Assembly: GCA_902766215.1 (NCBI GenBank)
Contig: CACXCV010000012.1
Location: 1-14,858 of the forward strand
Origin: Oscillospiraceae bacterium
GTDB taxonomy: Bacteria; Bacillota; Clostridia; Oscillospirales; Oscillospiraceae
Length of the DNA: 14,858 bases
Reading direction: 5' to 3'
Positions 1-7,753 of this stretch are shown here, in pieces. Both the position numbers and the translations under genes were made by a program. Each line of letters begins with the position of its first letter. The first letter of the stretch is position 1. The notes under the pieces were generated by a model. It did no database searches. It worked only from the letters and a program-made list of their open reading frames with translations, and was not told where the DNA came from.

Positions 1-1
1 C

Positions 2-352
2 GACGTACTCGACGAGATCGTCAAGCGTCTGCCCGGCTTCCCGATCGTTCTGCACGGTTCTTCTTCCGTGCCGCAGAACTATGTTAAGATGATCAATGAC
101 AACGGCGGCAAGATGCCGGACGCTGTCGGCATCCCCGAGGAGCAGCTGCGTCACGCCGCAGAGCTCTCCGTCTGCAAAATCAACATCGACTCCGACCTGC
201 GTCTTGCCATGACCGGCACCATCCGTCAGTTCATGGCTGAGCATCCCGACAAGTTTGACCCGCGCGAGTACCTCAAGCCCGCCCGCGCCAACATCAAGGA
301 ACTGGTCCGTCACAAGCTGATCGACGTCCTTGGCTGCGCCGGCAAGGCATAA
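2..352 (+). CDS. fba: Class II fructose-bisphosphate aldolase, C-terminal part (partial)
   Basis: The 5' end lies outside the window. The visible 116 codons are read in the frame that begins at base 2 and end in TAA at 350-352. The enzyme interconverts fructose 1,6-bisphosphate with dihydroxyacetone phosphate and glyceraldehyde 3-phosphate in cytoplasmic glycolysis and gluconeogenesis. Seen directly: the stretch PIVLHGSSSVP (about 33-100) carries the conserved zinc-ligand histidine and phosphate-binding loop of class II aldolases. The later KINIDSDLRLA (about 176-208) matches the substrate/phosphate-binding segment, and a helical tail of the usual type follows (FDPREYLKPA). The KINIDSDLR form is typical of clostridial class II enzymes. 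An ATG or GTG inside this fragment is not the real start, because homology continues upstream to base 2. A terminator follows 30 bases after the stop. Confidence 0.93.
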   Translation, partial: DVLDEIVKRLPGFPIVLHGSSSVPQNYVKMINDNGGKMPDAVGIPEEQLRHAAELSVCKINIDSDLRLAMTGTIRQFMAEHPDKFDPREYLKPARANIKELVRHKLIDVLGCAGKA

Positions 353-381
353 GCCGTCTCCTTCCCATTCTGACAAACATC

Positions 382-417
382 ACAGCGCGCCGTATCCGGC
401 CGGATACGGCGCGCTGT
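382..417 (+). terminator. Long perfect-palindrome terminator after the aldolase gene
   Basis: Bases 382-417 form a 36-base perfect inverted repeat centred on CCGGCCGG, very GC-rich, so the RNA would fold into a stem of about 16 pairs with a GGCC loop. It is followed only by TTG, so the U tract is poor. It lies 30 bases after the aldolase stop and no plus-strand gene overlaps it. Being symmetrical it could act on either strand, but no minus-strand gene is near. Terminator function is inferred from position and stem strength. Confidence 0.7.
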
Positions 418-608
418 TTGCATTCCACGCAGAGCTTCAACGCTTTCTATTATCACTATTTTGTTTTCCTTTTCATTTTTTGACGTTCTTTTTTTCATAT
501 CGGATTGTTTTTTCCTGTTTTGAAGCTGGAAAGGCCTTTGGAATATTGTCTTCAATTGTCGTATACACCGCTTTTTTACCCGCGTTTGCTGTTTTTTCTG
601 TTGATTTA
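418..608. other. AT-rich intergenic stretch, no gene seen
   Basis: Between the aldolase terminator and the glycosidase promoter the sequence is T-rich and much lower in GC than its surroundings. The open frames crossing it have T-run-driven translations (Phe-rich) and no credible ribosome binding site. I see no gene, tRNA or known riboswitch motif here. It probably acts only as the upstream promoter region of the glycosidase operon. Confidence 0.5.
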
Positions 609-617
609 TGGTATGAT
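609..617 (+). promoter_or_regulatory. Extended -10 promoter of the glycosidase operon
   Basis: TATGAT at 612-617 is preceded by TG at 609-610 plus one base, giving an extended -10 of the sigma-A type. A TTGCTG at 586-591 is a poor -35 candidate because its spacing is 20 bases, so the extended -10 would have to carry most of the activity. Transcription would begin near 623-625, about 50 bases before the first gene. Confidence 0.6.
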
Positions 618-628
618 AGTTTGCGGAC

Positions 629-648
629 AGTGCCTGCCAGCAGGCACT
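629..648. promoter_or_regulatory. Operator-like inverted repeat downstream of the -10
   Basis: AGTGCCTGCCAGCAGGCACT has 9-base arms that are exact complements, with a 2-base centre. It starts about 12 bases after the -10 hexamer, so it would lie in the first 25 transcribed bases, a typical repressor position. It could equally be a small 5' UTR hairpin (8-pair stem, 4-base loop). It lacks the central CG of typical LacI-family sites. The regulator is unknown and not encoded in the window. Confidence 0.5.
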
Positions 649-673
649 ATGACACAAGAAAAGGAGACCCGCT

Positions 674-3091
674 ATGATCGACTACGTCAAGTATTGCTAC
701 ACCATCCCCTATATTCCCGTCGAGCAGCGCTATGACATTCTGCCCGAGCACAGCATCTGCTCCATTTCCCCGGCCGACACCTCGGCCGACGACTTCATCA
801 CCGGCAACGGCGCGCTGCGCGTCCAGTCGTCCGGCCATCCTTACCACGACGAGATGGCTTTTACGCAGGAGCTGCTCTATGAGCCGCTGTGGGAAAAGAC
901 GCCCACCCCGCCCGACCTGCGCCCGGTAATGCCCCGCATCCGCCAGCTGCTGCTGGAAGGCCGGCACGAGGAAATCGACGCCCTGCTGGACGAAGCGCAG
1001 AAGGCCGCCGGATTTGAAAAGTACATGAATTTTGACAACAAAATTCTCTATCCCGCCGGCTCTCCCCGGCTGCACACCGCCTTCTGGCTGCGCTTTACCC
1101 AGCCGGAGCAGCCCGGTACCCGGGACTATCTGCGCTGGCTGGACATGCAGAACGGCATGATCACCTCCATGTGGACCAACGAGCGCGGCAAGTACCGCTG
1201 TGAGAGCTTTGCCTCCTATGACGGCGAGGCCATTCTCAACCGCTTTACCGCGCCCAAGGGGCAGCTGGACCTCGACGTGGAGCTGCAGCTGCCCAACCGG
1301 CCCATCCGCCATGGCAACATGGTTTTCGGCAGCCAGTTCACCGGCAGCAGCCACCAGCTGACCGTGACCGAGCAGCTGATCACCCTGGCCTGGGCCTACA
1401 ACCCCGACTTTGGCCGCAAGGGCTATGTGGCCGCCATCCGCCTGATCCCCCAGGGCGGCAAAATCACCAAGACCGAGCAGGGCGTTTCGCTGCGTGGGGC
1501 CGACAGCCTGCTCATTGTCAGCCGGATCGTCAAGTTCGAGTCGGATTTCTCCTTTGCCTGTGCCGAGCCGGTCTGCCGCGCCCTGATGGAGATGGACGTG
1601 GACTTTGACCGCCTGCTGGCAGGCAACGAGCACCACATCGGCCAGCGCATGGACCGCTCGCGGATTCACCTGGGCAAAAAGGAAGACTATGTGCTCTCCG
1701 GCGAGGAGCTGCTGCGCCGCACCCACAGCAAAGACGAGCTGGACCCCACGCTGATGGACAAGCTGTATGACATGGGCCGCTTCTTCCAGATTTATGAGAC
1801 CGGCGCGCTGCCGCCCATGATGGGCCAGCACAACATCAACACCAACCTGCAGGTCTGCGCCGGCAACAACACCGGCCTGTTCGACGAGATGGACGTCTAC
1901 TTCCGCTTCTACGAGACGAAGTTTGACGACTTCCGCACCAACGCCAAGCTGCTGTTCGGCGCACGCGGCCTGCTGGCCAGCGTCCATTGCGACCCGGATT
2001 CCGGCCTGTACTACCATTTCTCCCGCACCTACCCGCACTATTGCTGGACGGGCTGCCTGGGCTGGATTTATAATGAGCTGTGGGGCTATTGGCTGGTCAG
2101 CGGCGACCGCGACTTCCTGCGTGAGCGCCTGATCCCCGCCTATAAGGAAATGGCTCTGTTCTACGAGGACTATGCCTGCGACCGCGGCCCGGATGGAAAG
2201 GTAATCTTCTATCCCTCGTTCTCCCCCGAGGATCCCACGCCCAACCCCGGCTATGAGACCGTAACCTGCTCGGACATCCACCCCACGCGGATCAACTCCG
2301 TGATGGACATTGCCATCTGCCGCGAGATTCTCACCAACCTGATCGACGGCTGCAACACGCTGGGCATCGAGCAGGAGAACATTGCCCACTGGCGGGCGCA
2401 GCTGGATTCGCTGCCCACCTACCTGCTGGACGAAGAGGGCGGCCTGAAGGAGTGGGCCTGGCCCACCATCGAGGAGAACTATAACCACCGCCACGTTTCC
2501 CATCACTATGACGTTTGGCCCGGCCGCGCCATCACCCCCGAAACCGAGCCGGACCTGACCGAGGCCATTATCATCTCCAACCGCAAGCGCGGCCAGCAGG
2601 ACGACTCGGCCCACGGCATCATTCACCGTGCCCTGACGGCCATCCGTCTCAAGGACATGGAGGAGGCCATGCAGAACCTGTCGCAGCTGTTCAACCACGG
2701 TTTTGTCCGCCGCACGCTGCAGACCAGCCACTTCCCCTATCGGGGCGTGTTCCCCGACCTGCAGGGCGCCGTCCCCGCCTTCCTGGTAGAGATGTGCGTG
2801 TTCAGCGAGCCCGGCACCGTCGAGTTGCTGCCCGTCATGCCCGACAACCTGATGACTGGATCGATCGACGGCGTGTGGCTGTACACCTTTGCCAAGCTGA
2901 ATCACATGGCCTGGACTCCCAGCGGCGCCACTGCGTCGCTGACCTCCAACGAGGCCCAGACGCTGACGCTGCGCTGCCGCAAGCCGGGCTGCCGCATCTT
3001 CATCAATGGCGCCGAAATGCCCATGGACGGCGACCACACCAGCTATTCCTTCGCCAAGGGCGAAACCATCGCCATCGAACTGAAATATTGA
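674..3091 (+). CDS. Divergent GH95-family glycoside hydrolase (alpha-L-fucosidase / alpha-L-galactosidase type)
   Basis: This 805-residue protein has no signal peptide and is probably cytoplasmic. The start ATG is placed by AAGGAG at 661-666. The whole GH95 plan is visible: an N-terminal TGNGAL segment (about 44-49) as in GH95 IGNGRLG, a beta-rich domain with CESFASYDGEAILNRFTA, then an alpha/alpha-barrel. The family catalytic residues can be matched to N387 and N389 (HNINTN), E519 in PSFSPE (general acid) and D695 in FPDLQGA. HRHVSHH at 605-611 and VELLPVMPDN near the end are further hallmarks. GH95 enzymes are inverting and release alpha-1,2-linked L-fucose or L-galactose. Odd points: the usual QxDGNxG around the aspartate and the NYW after the Asn pair are replaced, and the position of the family's substrate-contacting His (Thr in an alpha-L-galactosidase) looks like Gln385. 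The exact substrate is therefore uncertain. It is the first gene of an operon with GH31 and GH36 enzymes. Confidence 0.82.
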   Translation: MIDYVKYCYTIPYIPVEQRYDILPEHSICSISPADTSADDFITGNGALRVQSSGHPYHDEMAFTQELLYEPLWEKTPTPPDLRPVMPRIRQLLLEGRHEEIDALLDEAQKAAGFEKYMNFDNKILYPAGSPRLHTAFWLRFTQPEQPGTRDYLRWLDMQNGMITSMWTNERGKYRCESFASYDGEAILNRFTAPKGQLDLDVELQLPNRPIRHGNMVFGSQFTGSSHQLTVTEQLITLAWAYNPDFGRKGYVAAIRLIPQGGKITKTEQGVSLRGADSLLIVSRIVKFESDFSFACAEPVCRALMEMDVDFDRLLAGNEHHIGQRMDRSRIHLGKKEDYVLSGEELLRRTHSKDELDPTLMDKLYDMGRFFQIYETGALPPMMGQHNINTNLQVCAGNNTGLFDEMDVYFRFYETKFDDFRTNAKLLFGARGLLASVHCDPDSGLYYHFSRTYPHYCWTGCLGWIYNELWGYWLVSGDRDFLRERLIPAYKEMALFYEDYACDRGPDGKVIFYPSFSPEDPTPNPGYETVTCSDIHPTRINSVMDIAICREILTNLIDGCNTLGIEQENIAHWRAQLDSLPTYLLDEEGGLKEWAWPTIEENYNHRHVSHHYDVWPGRAITPETEPDLTEAIIISNRKRGQQDDSAHGIIHRALTAIRLKDMEEAMQNLSQLFNHGFVRRTLQTSHFPYRGVFPDLQGAVPAFLVEMCVFSEPGTVELLPVMPDNLMTGSIDGVWLYTFAKLNHMAWTPSGATASLTSNEAQTLTLRCRKPGCRIFINGAEMPMDGDHTSYSFAKGETIAIELKY

Positions 3092-3148
3092 TTGCAGGCA
3101 GATCGCCGGGGCCGCCCGCCCCGTGATCCCGCCTCTGTATCTGTCCGA

Positions 3149-3178
3149 CAGCGGGCTGCCCCTGCAGGCGGCCCGCTG
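3149..3178 (+). other. Intergenic mRNA hairpin between the GH95 and GH31 genes
   Basis: Bases 3149-3160 pair with 3167-3178 in a 12-pair stem (one G-U pair) with a 6-base CCTGCA loop. No T run follows, so it is not a canonical terminator. It sits in the 119-base gap before the GH31 start and 22 bases ahead of its ribosome binding site. A role in transcript processing, stability or partial attenuation is inferred only. Confidence 0.45.
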
Positions 3179-3210
3179 CCGGGGCATCCACTGCATTTTG
3201 GAGGAAGCTT

Positions 3211-5601
3211 ATGAACCAGTCTTGTTCCGCCAGCGAGTTAATTTTTGAGCGGCGCGGCCTGCGCACGCGCCTGCAGATGATCTGCGAGGGCGTCATCCGC
3301 GTGACGCACACCCGCCGCGACGCATTTTTGCCCACGCAAAGCGCCACTGTCATCCGCCAGCCCGAGGGATTGGCGGAAATCTCCGAGGACGAGTCGGCCC
3401 TGCGTCTCTGCGCCGGACCGGTCAGCGCCGTTCTCACCCGGGAAACGGGCGCCATTGCCTTTTATGACGCCCAGGGCAGCCTGCTGCTGCGCGAGCCGGA
3501 CCGGCAGCCGCATCAGCTGGAGGAAAAGCCCGTGCTGCTGCACCGCTTTGACAACGCCGCCGTGCAGGAGAGCCAGAGCATCGACGGCGCGCGTGCCTCG
3601 GCCGAGCCGGTTGAAACCTATGAAGACCGCACCGCTTACGAGTGCCGCCAGAGCTTTGTCTTCGCGCCGGACGAGGGCCTGTACGGCCTCGGCTCCCATG
3701 AGGAGGGCTATGGCAACCTGCGCGGCAAGTCGCGCCTGCTGTATCAGCACAACATGAAGGCTGTGGTGCCGGTGCTGGTCTCTACCCGGGGCTGGGGCAT
3801 TCTGTTCGACATGGGCTGCATGATGGCCTTCCACGACGACGAAGAGGGCAGCTATCTCTGGGCCGACTGCGCCGACGAGCTGGACTGGTACTTCTTCTAT
3901 GGCGACGGCAGCTATACCGGCTGTATGGCCCGCTATGCCGCGCTGACCGGGCCATCGCCCATGCTGCCGCGCTATGCGCTGGGCTTTATCCAGTCCAAGG
4001 AGCGATATGTCAGCGCCGACGAGCTGCTGGAGGTCAGCAGCGAATACCGCCGCCGCGGCGTGCCGCTGGACATGATTGTGCTGGACTGGCAGAGCTGGCC
4101 GGAAGGTCAGTGGGGCTGGAAGCACTTCGACCCCCAGCGCTTCCCCGACCCTGCCGGGCTGACGCAGCGTCTGCACGACATGGACCTGCACTTGATGGTT
4201 TCCATCTGGCCCTCGATGCAGGGCGAGCAGAACGCCGACCGTGCCGCCATGCTCGAGCACGGATATATGCTGGGCAACCAGCTGATTTACAACGCCTTTG
4301 ACCCCGAGGCCCGCAAGCTCTACTGGCAGCAGGCCAGCCAGGGCCTGTTCCAATACGGCGTGGACGCCTGGTGGTGCGACTGCTCCGAGCCGTTTGAGAG
4401 CGACTGGCACGGAGCGATCAAGCCCGAGCCGTTCCGCCGCGCCCAGCTGAACACCGACGAGGCCAAGCGCTATCTCGACCCGACCAGAATCAATCTCTAC
4501 AGCCTGTACCATTCCCAGGGCATCTATGAGGGCCAGCGCAGCGAATGCAGCGACCGCCGCGTGTGCAACCTCACGCGTTCATCCTATGCCGGGCAGCATC
4601 GCTATGCCACTATCACCTGGAGCGGCGACGTGAGCGCCAACTGGGAGACGCTGCGCCGCCACATTCCCGAAGGGATGAACTTCTGCGCCGCAGGCGAGCC
4701 GTTCTGGTCCACGGACATTGGGGGATTTTTCACCCGCGGGCTTGACTTTGCCTGGTTTTTCAGCGGCGATTACGACGGCGGCGTGGACGATCTGGGCTAT
4801 CGGGAGCTGTTTGTCCGCTGGGCGCAGTATGCCGCCTGCCTGCCGATGATGCGCGCCCACGGCAGCAACACGCCCCGGGAAATCTGGCGCTTTGGCCAGC
4901 CGGGCGAACCGTTTTACGACGCGCTGGAGCAGACCATCCGCCTGCGCTATCATCTGGTGCCCTATCTTTACACGCTGATGGCCGGCGCAGCCCGAACCGG
5001 CGCGCCCATGCTGCGCGTGCCCGCGCTGGTGTTCCAGCAGGACGCCGCACTGCGCTGCATCGACGACGAGATGATGCTGGGCGACGCCATTCTGGTCAAG
5101 CCAGTCACCCGGCCCATGTACTATCAGGCTGGTTCGCAGCCCATTGAGGCCACAGACGAAGTGTCCGTCCGCCTGCCTGCCGGACACGGCTGGTATGACC
5201 TGGCCGGCAGCGGCCGGTATGACGGCGGGCAGGAGATCGTGCTCCATGCGCCGCTGGCACGCATCCCCATGCTGGTCCGCAGCGGCGCCATCCTCCCCTG
5301 GGGGCAGGACGCCGAGTCCACTGCCGGGCAGGCGCCGCTGCCGGTGGAGATTGTCGTCTTCCCGGGCGAGGACGGCGCGTTTACCCTGTATCAGGACGCG
5401 GGCGACGGCTATGGCTATGAGCAGGGCGAAGCAGCCCTCACGCCTTTTGTCTGGGACGACGGACAGAACCGTCTGACCATTGGCCGCCGCGAGGGCAGCT
5501 ATCCCGGCATGCCGGAGCAGACGGTTTTTCTGGTGCACCGCTTCGGCCGGCCAGCTCAGCAGGTGGTCTACCGCGGCGAACCGCTTTCGCTGCCGCTGTA
5601 A
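3211..5601 (+). CDS. GH31-family alpha-glycosidase (alpha-xylosidase/alpha-glucosidase type)
   Basis: This 796-residue enzyme has no signal peptide and is likely cytoplasmic. The start is set by GGAGG at 3200-3204. Visible order: N-terminal beta-sandwich with the GLYGLGSHEE signature (about 154-163), catalytic barrel from about residue 250, and a C-terminal beta region with PMLVRSGAILP (about 688) resembling the GH31 DUF5110-type tail. The retaining nucleophile is D390 in WWCDCSEP and the acid/base is D473 in TWSGD, both in the positions expected for GH31. The barrel segment LDWQSWPEGQWGW followed by FDPQRFPDP is the family substrate-pocket region. GH31 covers alpha-xylosidases, alpha-glucosidases, some alpha-galactosidases and alpha-N-acetylgalactosaminidases, and I cannot assign the sugar from sequence alone. 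It lies 119 bases after the GH95 gene and 24 before the GH36 gene. GH31 membership is firm; specificity is open. Confidence 0.92.
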   Translation: MNQSCSASELIFERRGLRTRLQMICEGVIRVTHTRRDAFLPTQSATVIRQPEGLAEISEDESALRLCAGPVSAVLTRETGAIAFYDAQGSLLLREPDRQPHQLEEKPVLLHRFDNAAVQESQSIDGARASAEPVETYEDRTAYECRQSFVFAPDEGLYGLGSHEEGYGNLRGKSRLLYQHNMKAVVPVLVSTRGWGILFDMGCMMAFHDDEEGSYLWADCADELDWYFFYGDGSYTGCMARYAALTGPSPMLPRYALGFIQSKERYVSADELLEVSSEYRRRGVPLDMIVLDWQSWPEGQWGWKHFDPQRFPDPAGLTQRLHDMDLHLMVSIWPSMQGEQNADRAAMLEHGYMLGNQLIYNAFDPEARKLYWQQASQGLFQYGVDAWWCDCSEPFESDWHGAIKPEPFRRAQLNTDEAKRYLDPTRINLYSLYHSQGIYEGQRSECSDRRVCNLTRSSYAGQHRYATITWSGDVSANWETLRRHIPEGMNFCAAGEPFWSTDIGGFFTRGLDFAWFFSGDYDGGVDDLGYRELFVRWAQYAACLPMMRAHGSNTPREIWRFGQPGEPFYDALEQTIRLRYHLVPYLYTLMAGAARTGAPMLRVPALVFQQDAALRCIDDEMMLGDAILVKPVTRPMYYQAGSQPIEATDEVSVRLPAGHGWYDLAGSGRYDGGQEIVLHAPLARIPMLVRSGAILPWGQDAESTAGQAPLPVEIVVFPGEDGAFTLYQDAGDGYGYEQGEAALTPFVWDDGQNRLTIGRREGSYPGMPEQTVFLVHRFGRPAQQVVYRGEPLSLPL

Positions 5602-5625
5602 CACAAGAACAAGGAGGACACAAGA

Positions 5626-7692
5626 ATGGCTATCTTCAGCGAGTTTCCCCTGGGTGATATGCTGGCCCGCTATGTCATCGACGGTGAGCGGCATGTGGGC
5701 CTGTGCCTGGTTCCCCTGACGCTGCGCGGCCAGACGCTGGAAAAGCGCTGGGCGGTGGAGAGCCTGGTGCAGCTGCACGTGCGCGGCGACAGCCTGAGCA
5801 ACGGCTATGGCAACGGCCACACCATGGCCACCACCCTCTCCACCAGTCGGATGCACCTGCTCAGCCAGCGCCGCGAGGGTGAGAGCATCATCACCACCCT
5901 CACCGACGGGGCCGGCCGCCTGGCGCACCATCGTCTGCGCTGGCACCCGGGCCTGCAGGCGCTGCGCAGCTCCGTCACCTTTGAAAACGCAACCGACGCA
6001 CCGTTGACGCTGGAGATGCTCTCCAGCGTCAACCTGGGGCGCATCACCCCCTTCACCCCCGGCGACGCCCACGGTGCGCTGCAGATTCACCGGGCGCGCT
6101 CCAGCTGGAGCGCCGAGGGCCGCCTGGTCACCGAGTCGGCCGAGGCGCTGCAATTGGAGCCGTCCTGGACGGGGCACGCCGTGCGGCTGGAAAAGTTCGG
6201 CCAGGTAGGCTCGATGCCCGTACGCGGTTGGTTCCCCTTCGCCGCAGTGGAGGACGCTCGGGCCGGTGTGGTGTGGGCCATGCAGCTGGCCTGCCCCTCG
6301 TCCTGGCAGATTGAGCTGCGGCGCAAGGACGAAGGGCTGGTCATGATGGCCGGGCTGGCGGACCATGACTTTGGCCACTGGGCCAAAACGCTGGCCCCGG
6401 GCGAATCCTTTGAATCGCCGGAGGCCTATCTCACCGTGGGGCAGGGCGATGTGGACGCCGTGGCCCAGCGCCTGCTGAGCGTCCAGCGGGAGAACTGGCG
6501 CCTGCGTGACGAGCCGCTGCCCGTGCTGTTCAACGAATACTGCACCACCTGGGGCAACCCCACCCACGACAATCTGGCCGCCATCGCCCAGCGCCTGCAG
6601 GGCAAGGGCATCGACTATCTGGTCATCGATGCCGGCTGGTACGGCAAGGAAACCGGCAGCTGGAGCGACTGCGGCGGCGACTGGATTCCCAACCGGGCCA
6701 TCTTCCCCCAGGGCATGAAGGCCACGGCCGATCTCATCCGGCAGGCCGGCATGAAGCCCGGCCTGTGGTTCGAGCCGGAAACCTGCGCCCGCGGCGCGGA
6801 CATTTTCCAGCGGGAGGACATGCTGCTGCACCGCAACGGCACGGTGATCGACACCGACAACCGCCGGTTTCTGGACATGCGCAAGCCGGAGGTGCAGGAC
6901 TATCTGTCCCAGCGGGTGATCGGCCTGCTGCGTGAAAGCGGCTTTGACTATATCAAGGTGGATTATAACGACTGCATCGGCGTGGGCTGCGACGACCCGG
7001 ACGGGCTGGGCGAGGGTCTGCGGCAGAACATGCTGGGCACGCTGGCCTTCTTTGCCCGGATGCGTCAGGCGCTGCCGGAGCTGATGATTGAAAACTGCGC
7101 CTCCGGCGGACACCGGCTGGAGCCGTCGCTGATGGCGGCCACCGACATTGCCTCCTTCTCCGACGCGCACGAGTGCCGCGAAATTCCCATCATCGCCGCC
7201 GCGCTGCACCGGCTGATTCTCCCAGGTCAGAGCCAGATCTGGGCTGTGCTCCGCAGCCGTGACGACATGCGCCGTCTGACCTATTCGCTGATCAACACCT
7301 TCCTGGGCGTGATGTGCCTCTCGGGCGACATTACCACCCTCTCGCCGGAGCAGTGGCATCGGGTGGACGAGGCCGTTGATTTCTATCGCGCGGTGCGCGG
7401 GATCATCCGCGACGGCGTGTCGGCGCTGTATGGCCAGCTGGGCGACAGCTGGCGGCACCCCCAGGGCTGGCAGGCCGTGGTGCGCCGCTGCCAGGGACAG
7501 ACGCTGGTGGTTGTCCACACCTTCGAGACTCCGTGGCCGCAGGAGATCACCCTGCCTGTGGACGCCGCGCGGGTCGAGCGCGTGCTTTGCAGCGACGCCA
7601 ACCCGGTCACGCTGCAGGACGGGCAGCTGACCATCGGCCTGAACGCTCCCTTCCAGGCCGTTGCCGTTTATCTCACCGGCGGGCAGAACTGA
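5626..7692 (+). CDS. GH36-family alpha-galactosidase-type enzyme
   Basis: This 688-residue protein has no signal peptide. AAGGAGG at 5611-5617 fixes the ATG, only 24 bases after the GH31 stop, so the two genes are surely cotranscribed. An N-terminal beta-sandwich (about 1-290) precedes a (beta/alpha)8 barrel starting at VLFNEYCTTWG. The family features are GLWFEPE at 379-385, the retaining nucleophile D446 in YIKVDYND, ENCASGG at 489-495 and the acid/base D513 in SFSDAHE. Classical GH36 alpha-galactosidases have KWDMN and SDNTD at these places, so this is a different subgroup. GH36 also contains alpha-N-acetylgalactosaminidases acting on blood-group A structures, so the substrate may be terminal alpha-Gal or alpha-GalNAc. 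It is somewhat shorter than the common enzymes of about 730 residues. Context suggests it trims an imported oligosaccharide together with the two upstream enzymes. Confidence 0.9.
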   Translation: MAIFSEFPLGDMLARYVIDGERHVGLCLVPLTLRGQTLEKRWAVESLVQLHVRGDSLSNGYGNGHTMATTLSTSRMHLLSQRREGESIITTLTDGAGRLAHHRLRWHPGLQALRSSVTFENATDAPLTLEMLSSVNLGRITPFTPGDAHGALQIHRARSSWSAEGRLVTESAEALQLEPSWTGHAVRLEKFGQVGSMPVRGWFPFAAVEDARAGVVWAMQLACPSSWQIELRRKDEGLVMMAGLADHDFGHWAKTLAPGESFESPEAYLTVGQGDVDAVAQRLLSVQRENWRLRDEPLPVLFNEYCTTWGNPTHDNLAAIAQRLQGKGIDYLVIDAGWYGKETGSWSDCGGDWIPNRAIFPQGMKATADLIRQAGMKPGLWFEPETCARGADIFQREDMLLHRNGTVIDTDNRRFLDMRKPEVQDYLSQRVIGLLRESGFDYIKVDYNDCIGVGCDDPDGLGEGLRQNMLGTLAFFARMRQALPELMIENCASGGHRLEPSLMAATDIASFSDAHECREIPIIAAALHRLILPGQSQIWAVLRSRDDMRRLTYSLINTFLGVMCLSGDITTLSPEQWHRVDEAVDFYRAVRGIIRDGVSALYGQLGDSWRHPQGWQAVVRRCQGQTLVVVHTFETPWPQEITLPVDAARVERVLCSDANPVTLQDGQLTIGLNAPFQAVAVYLTGGQN

Positions 7693-7753
7693 CTTCTATT
7701 CTCTCTCCCGGCCGCATACGCTGATAGCAGACTGCGGACGGGAGGGATAAGAC

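Noticed and set aside
310..735. Small overlapping open frames on both strands in the aldolase-GH95 gap
   Set aside because: They cover the terminator and promoter, lack ribosome binding sites, and reflect T-rich or palindromic sequence.
647..3196. 849-codon open frame on the minus strand across the whole GH95 gene
   Set aside because: It is in exact codon register with the sense gene, where antisense stops need sense TTA, CTA or TCA codons, which this GC-rich gene avoids. The translation has no recognisable domain, and the sense strand encodes a clear GH95 enzyme.
3238..4512. 424-codon minus-strand open frame inside the GH31 gene
   Set aside because: Same in-register shadow effect; the translation is low-complexity (Val, Ala, Gln, His rich) with no family resemblance.
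4579..7518. 979-codon open frame on the minus strand crossing both the GH31 and GH36 genes
   Set aside because: The two sense genes happen to share the same frame, so the codon-register effect runs through both and the 24-base gap. No ribosome binding site or domain is seen; both sense proteins have full catalytic motifs.
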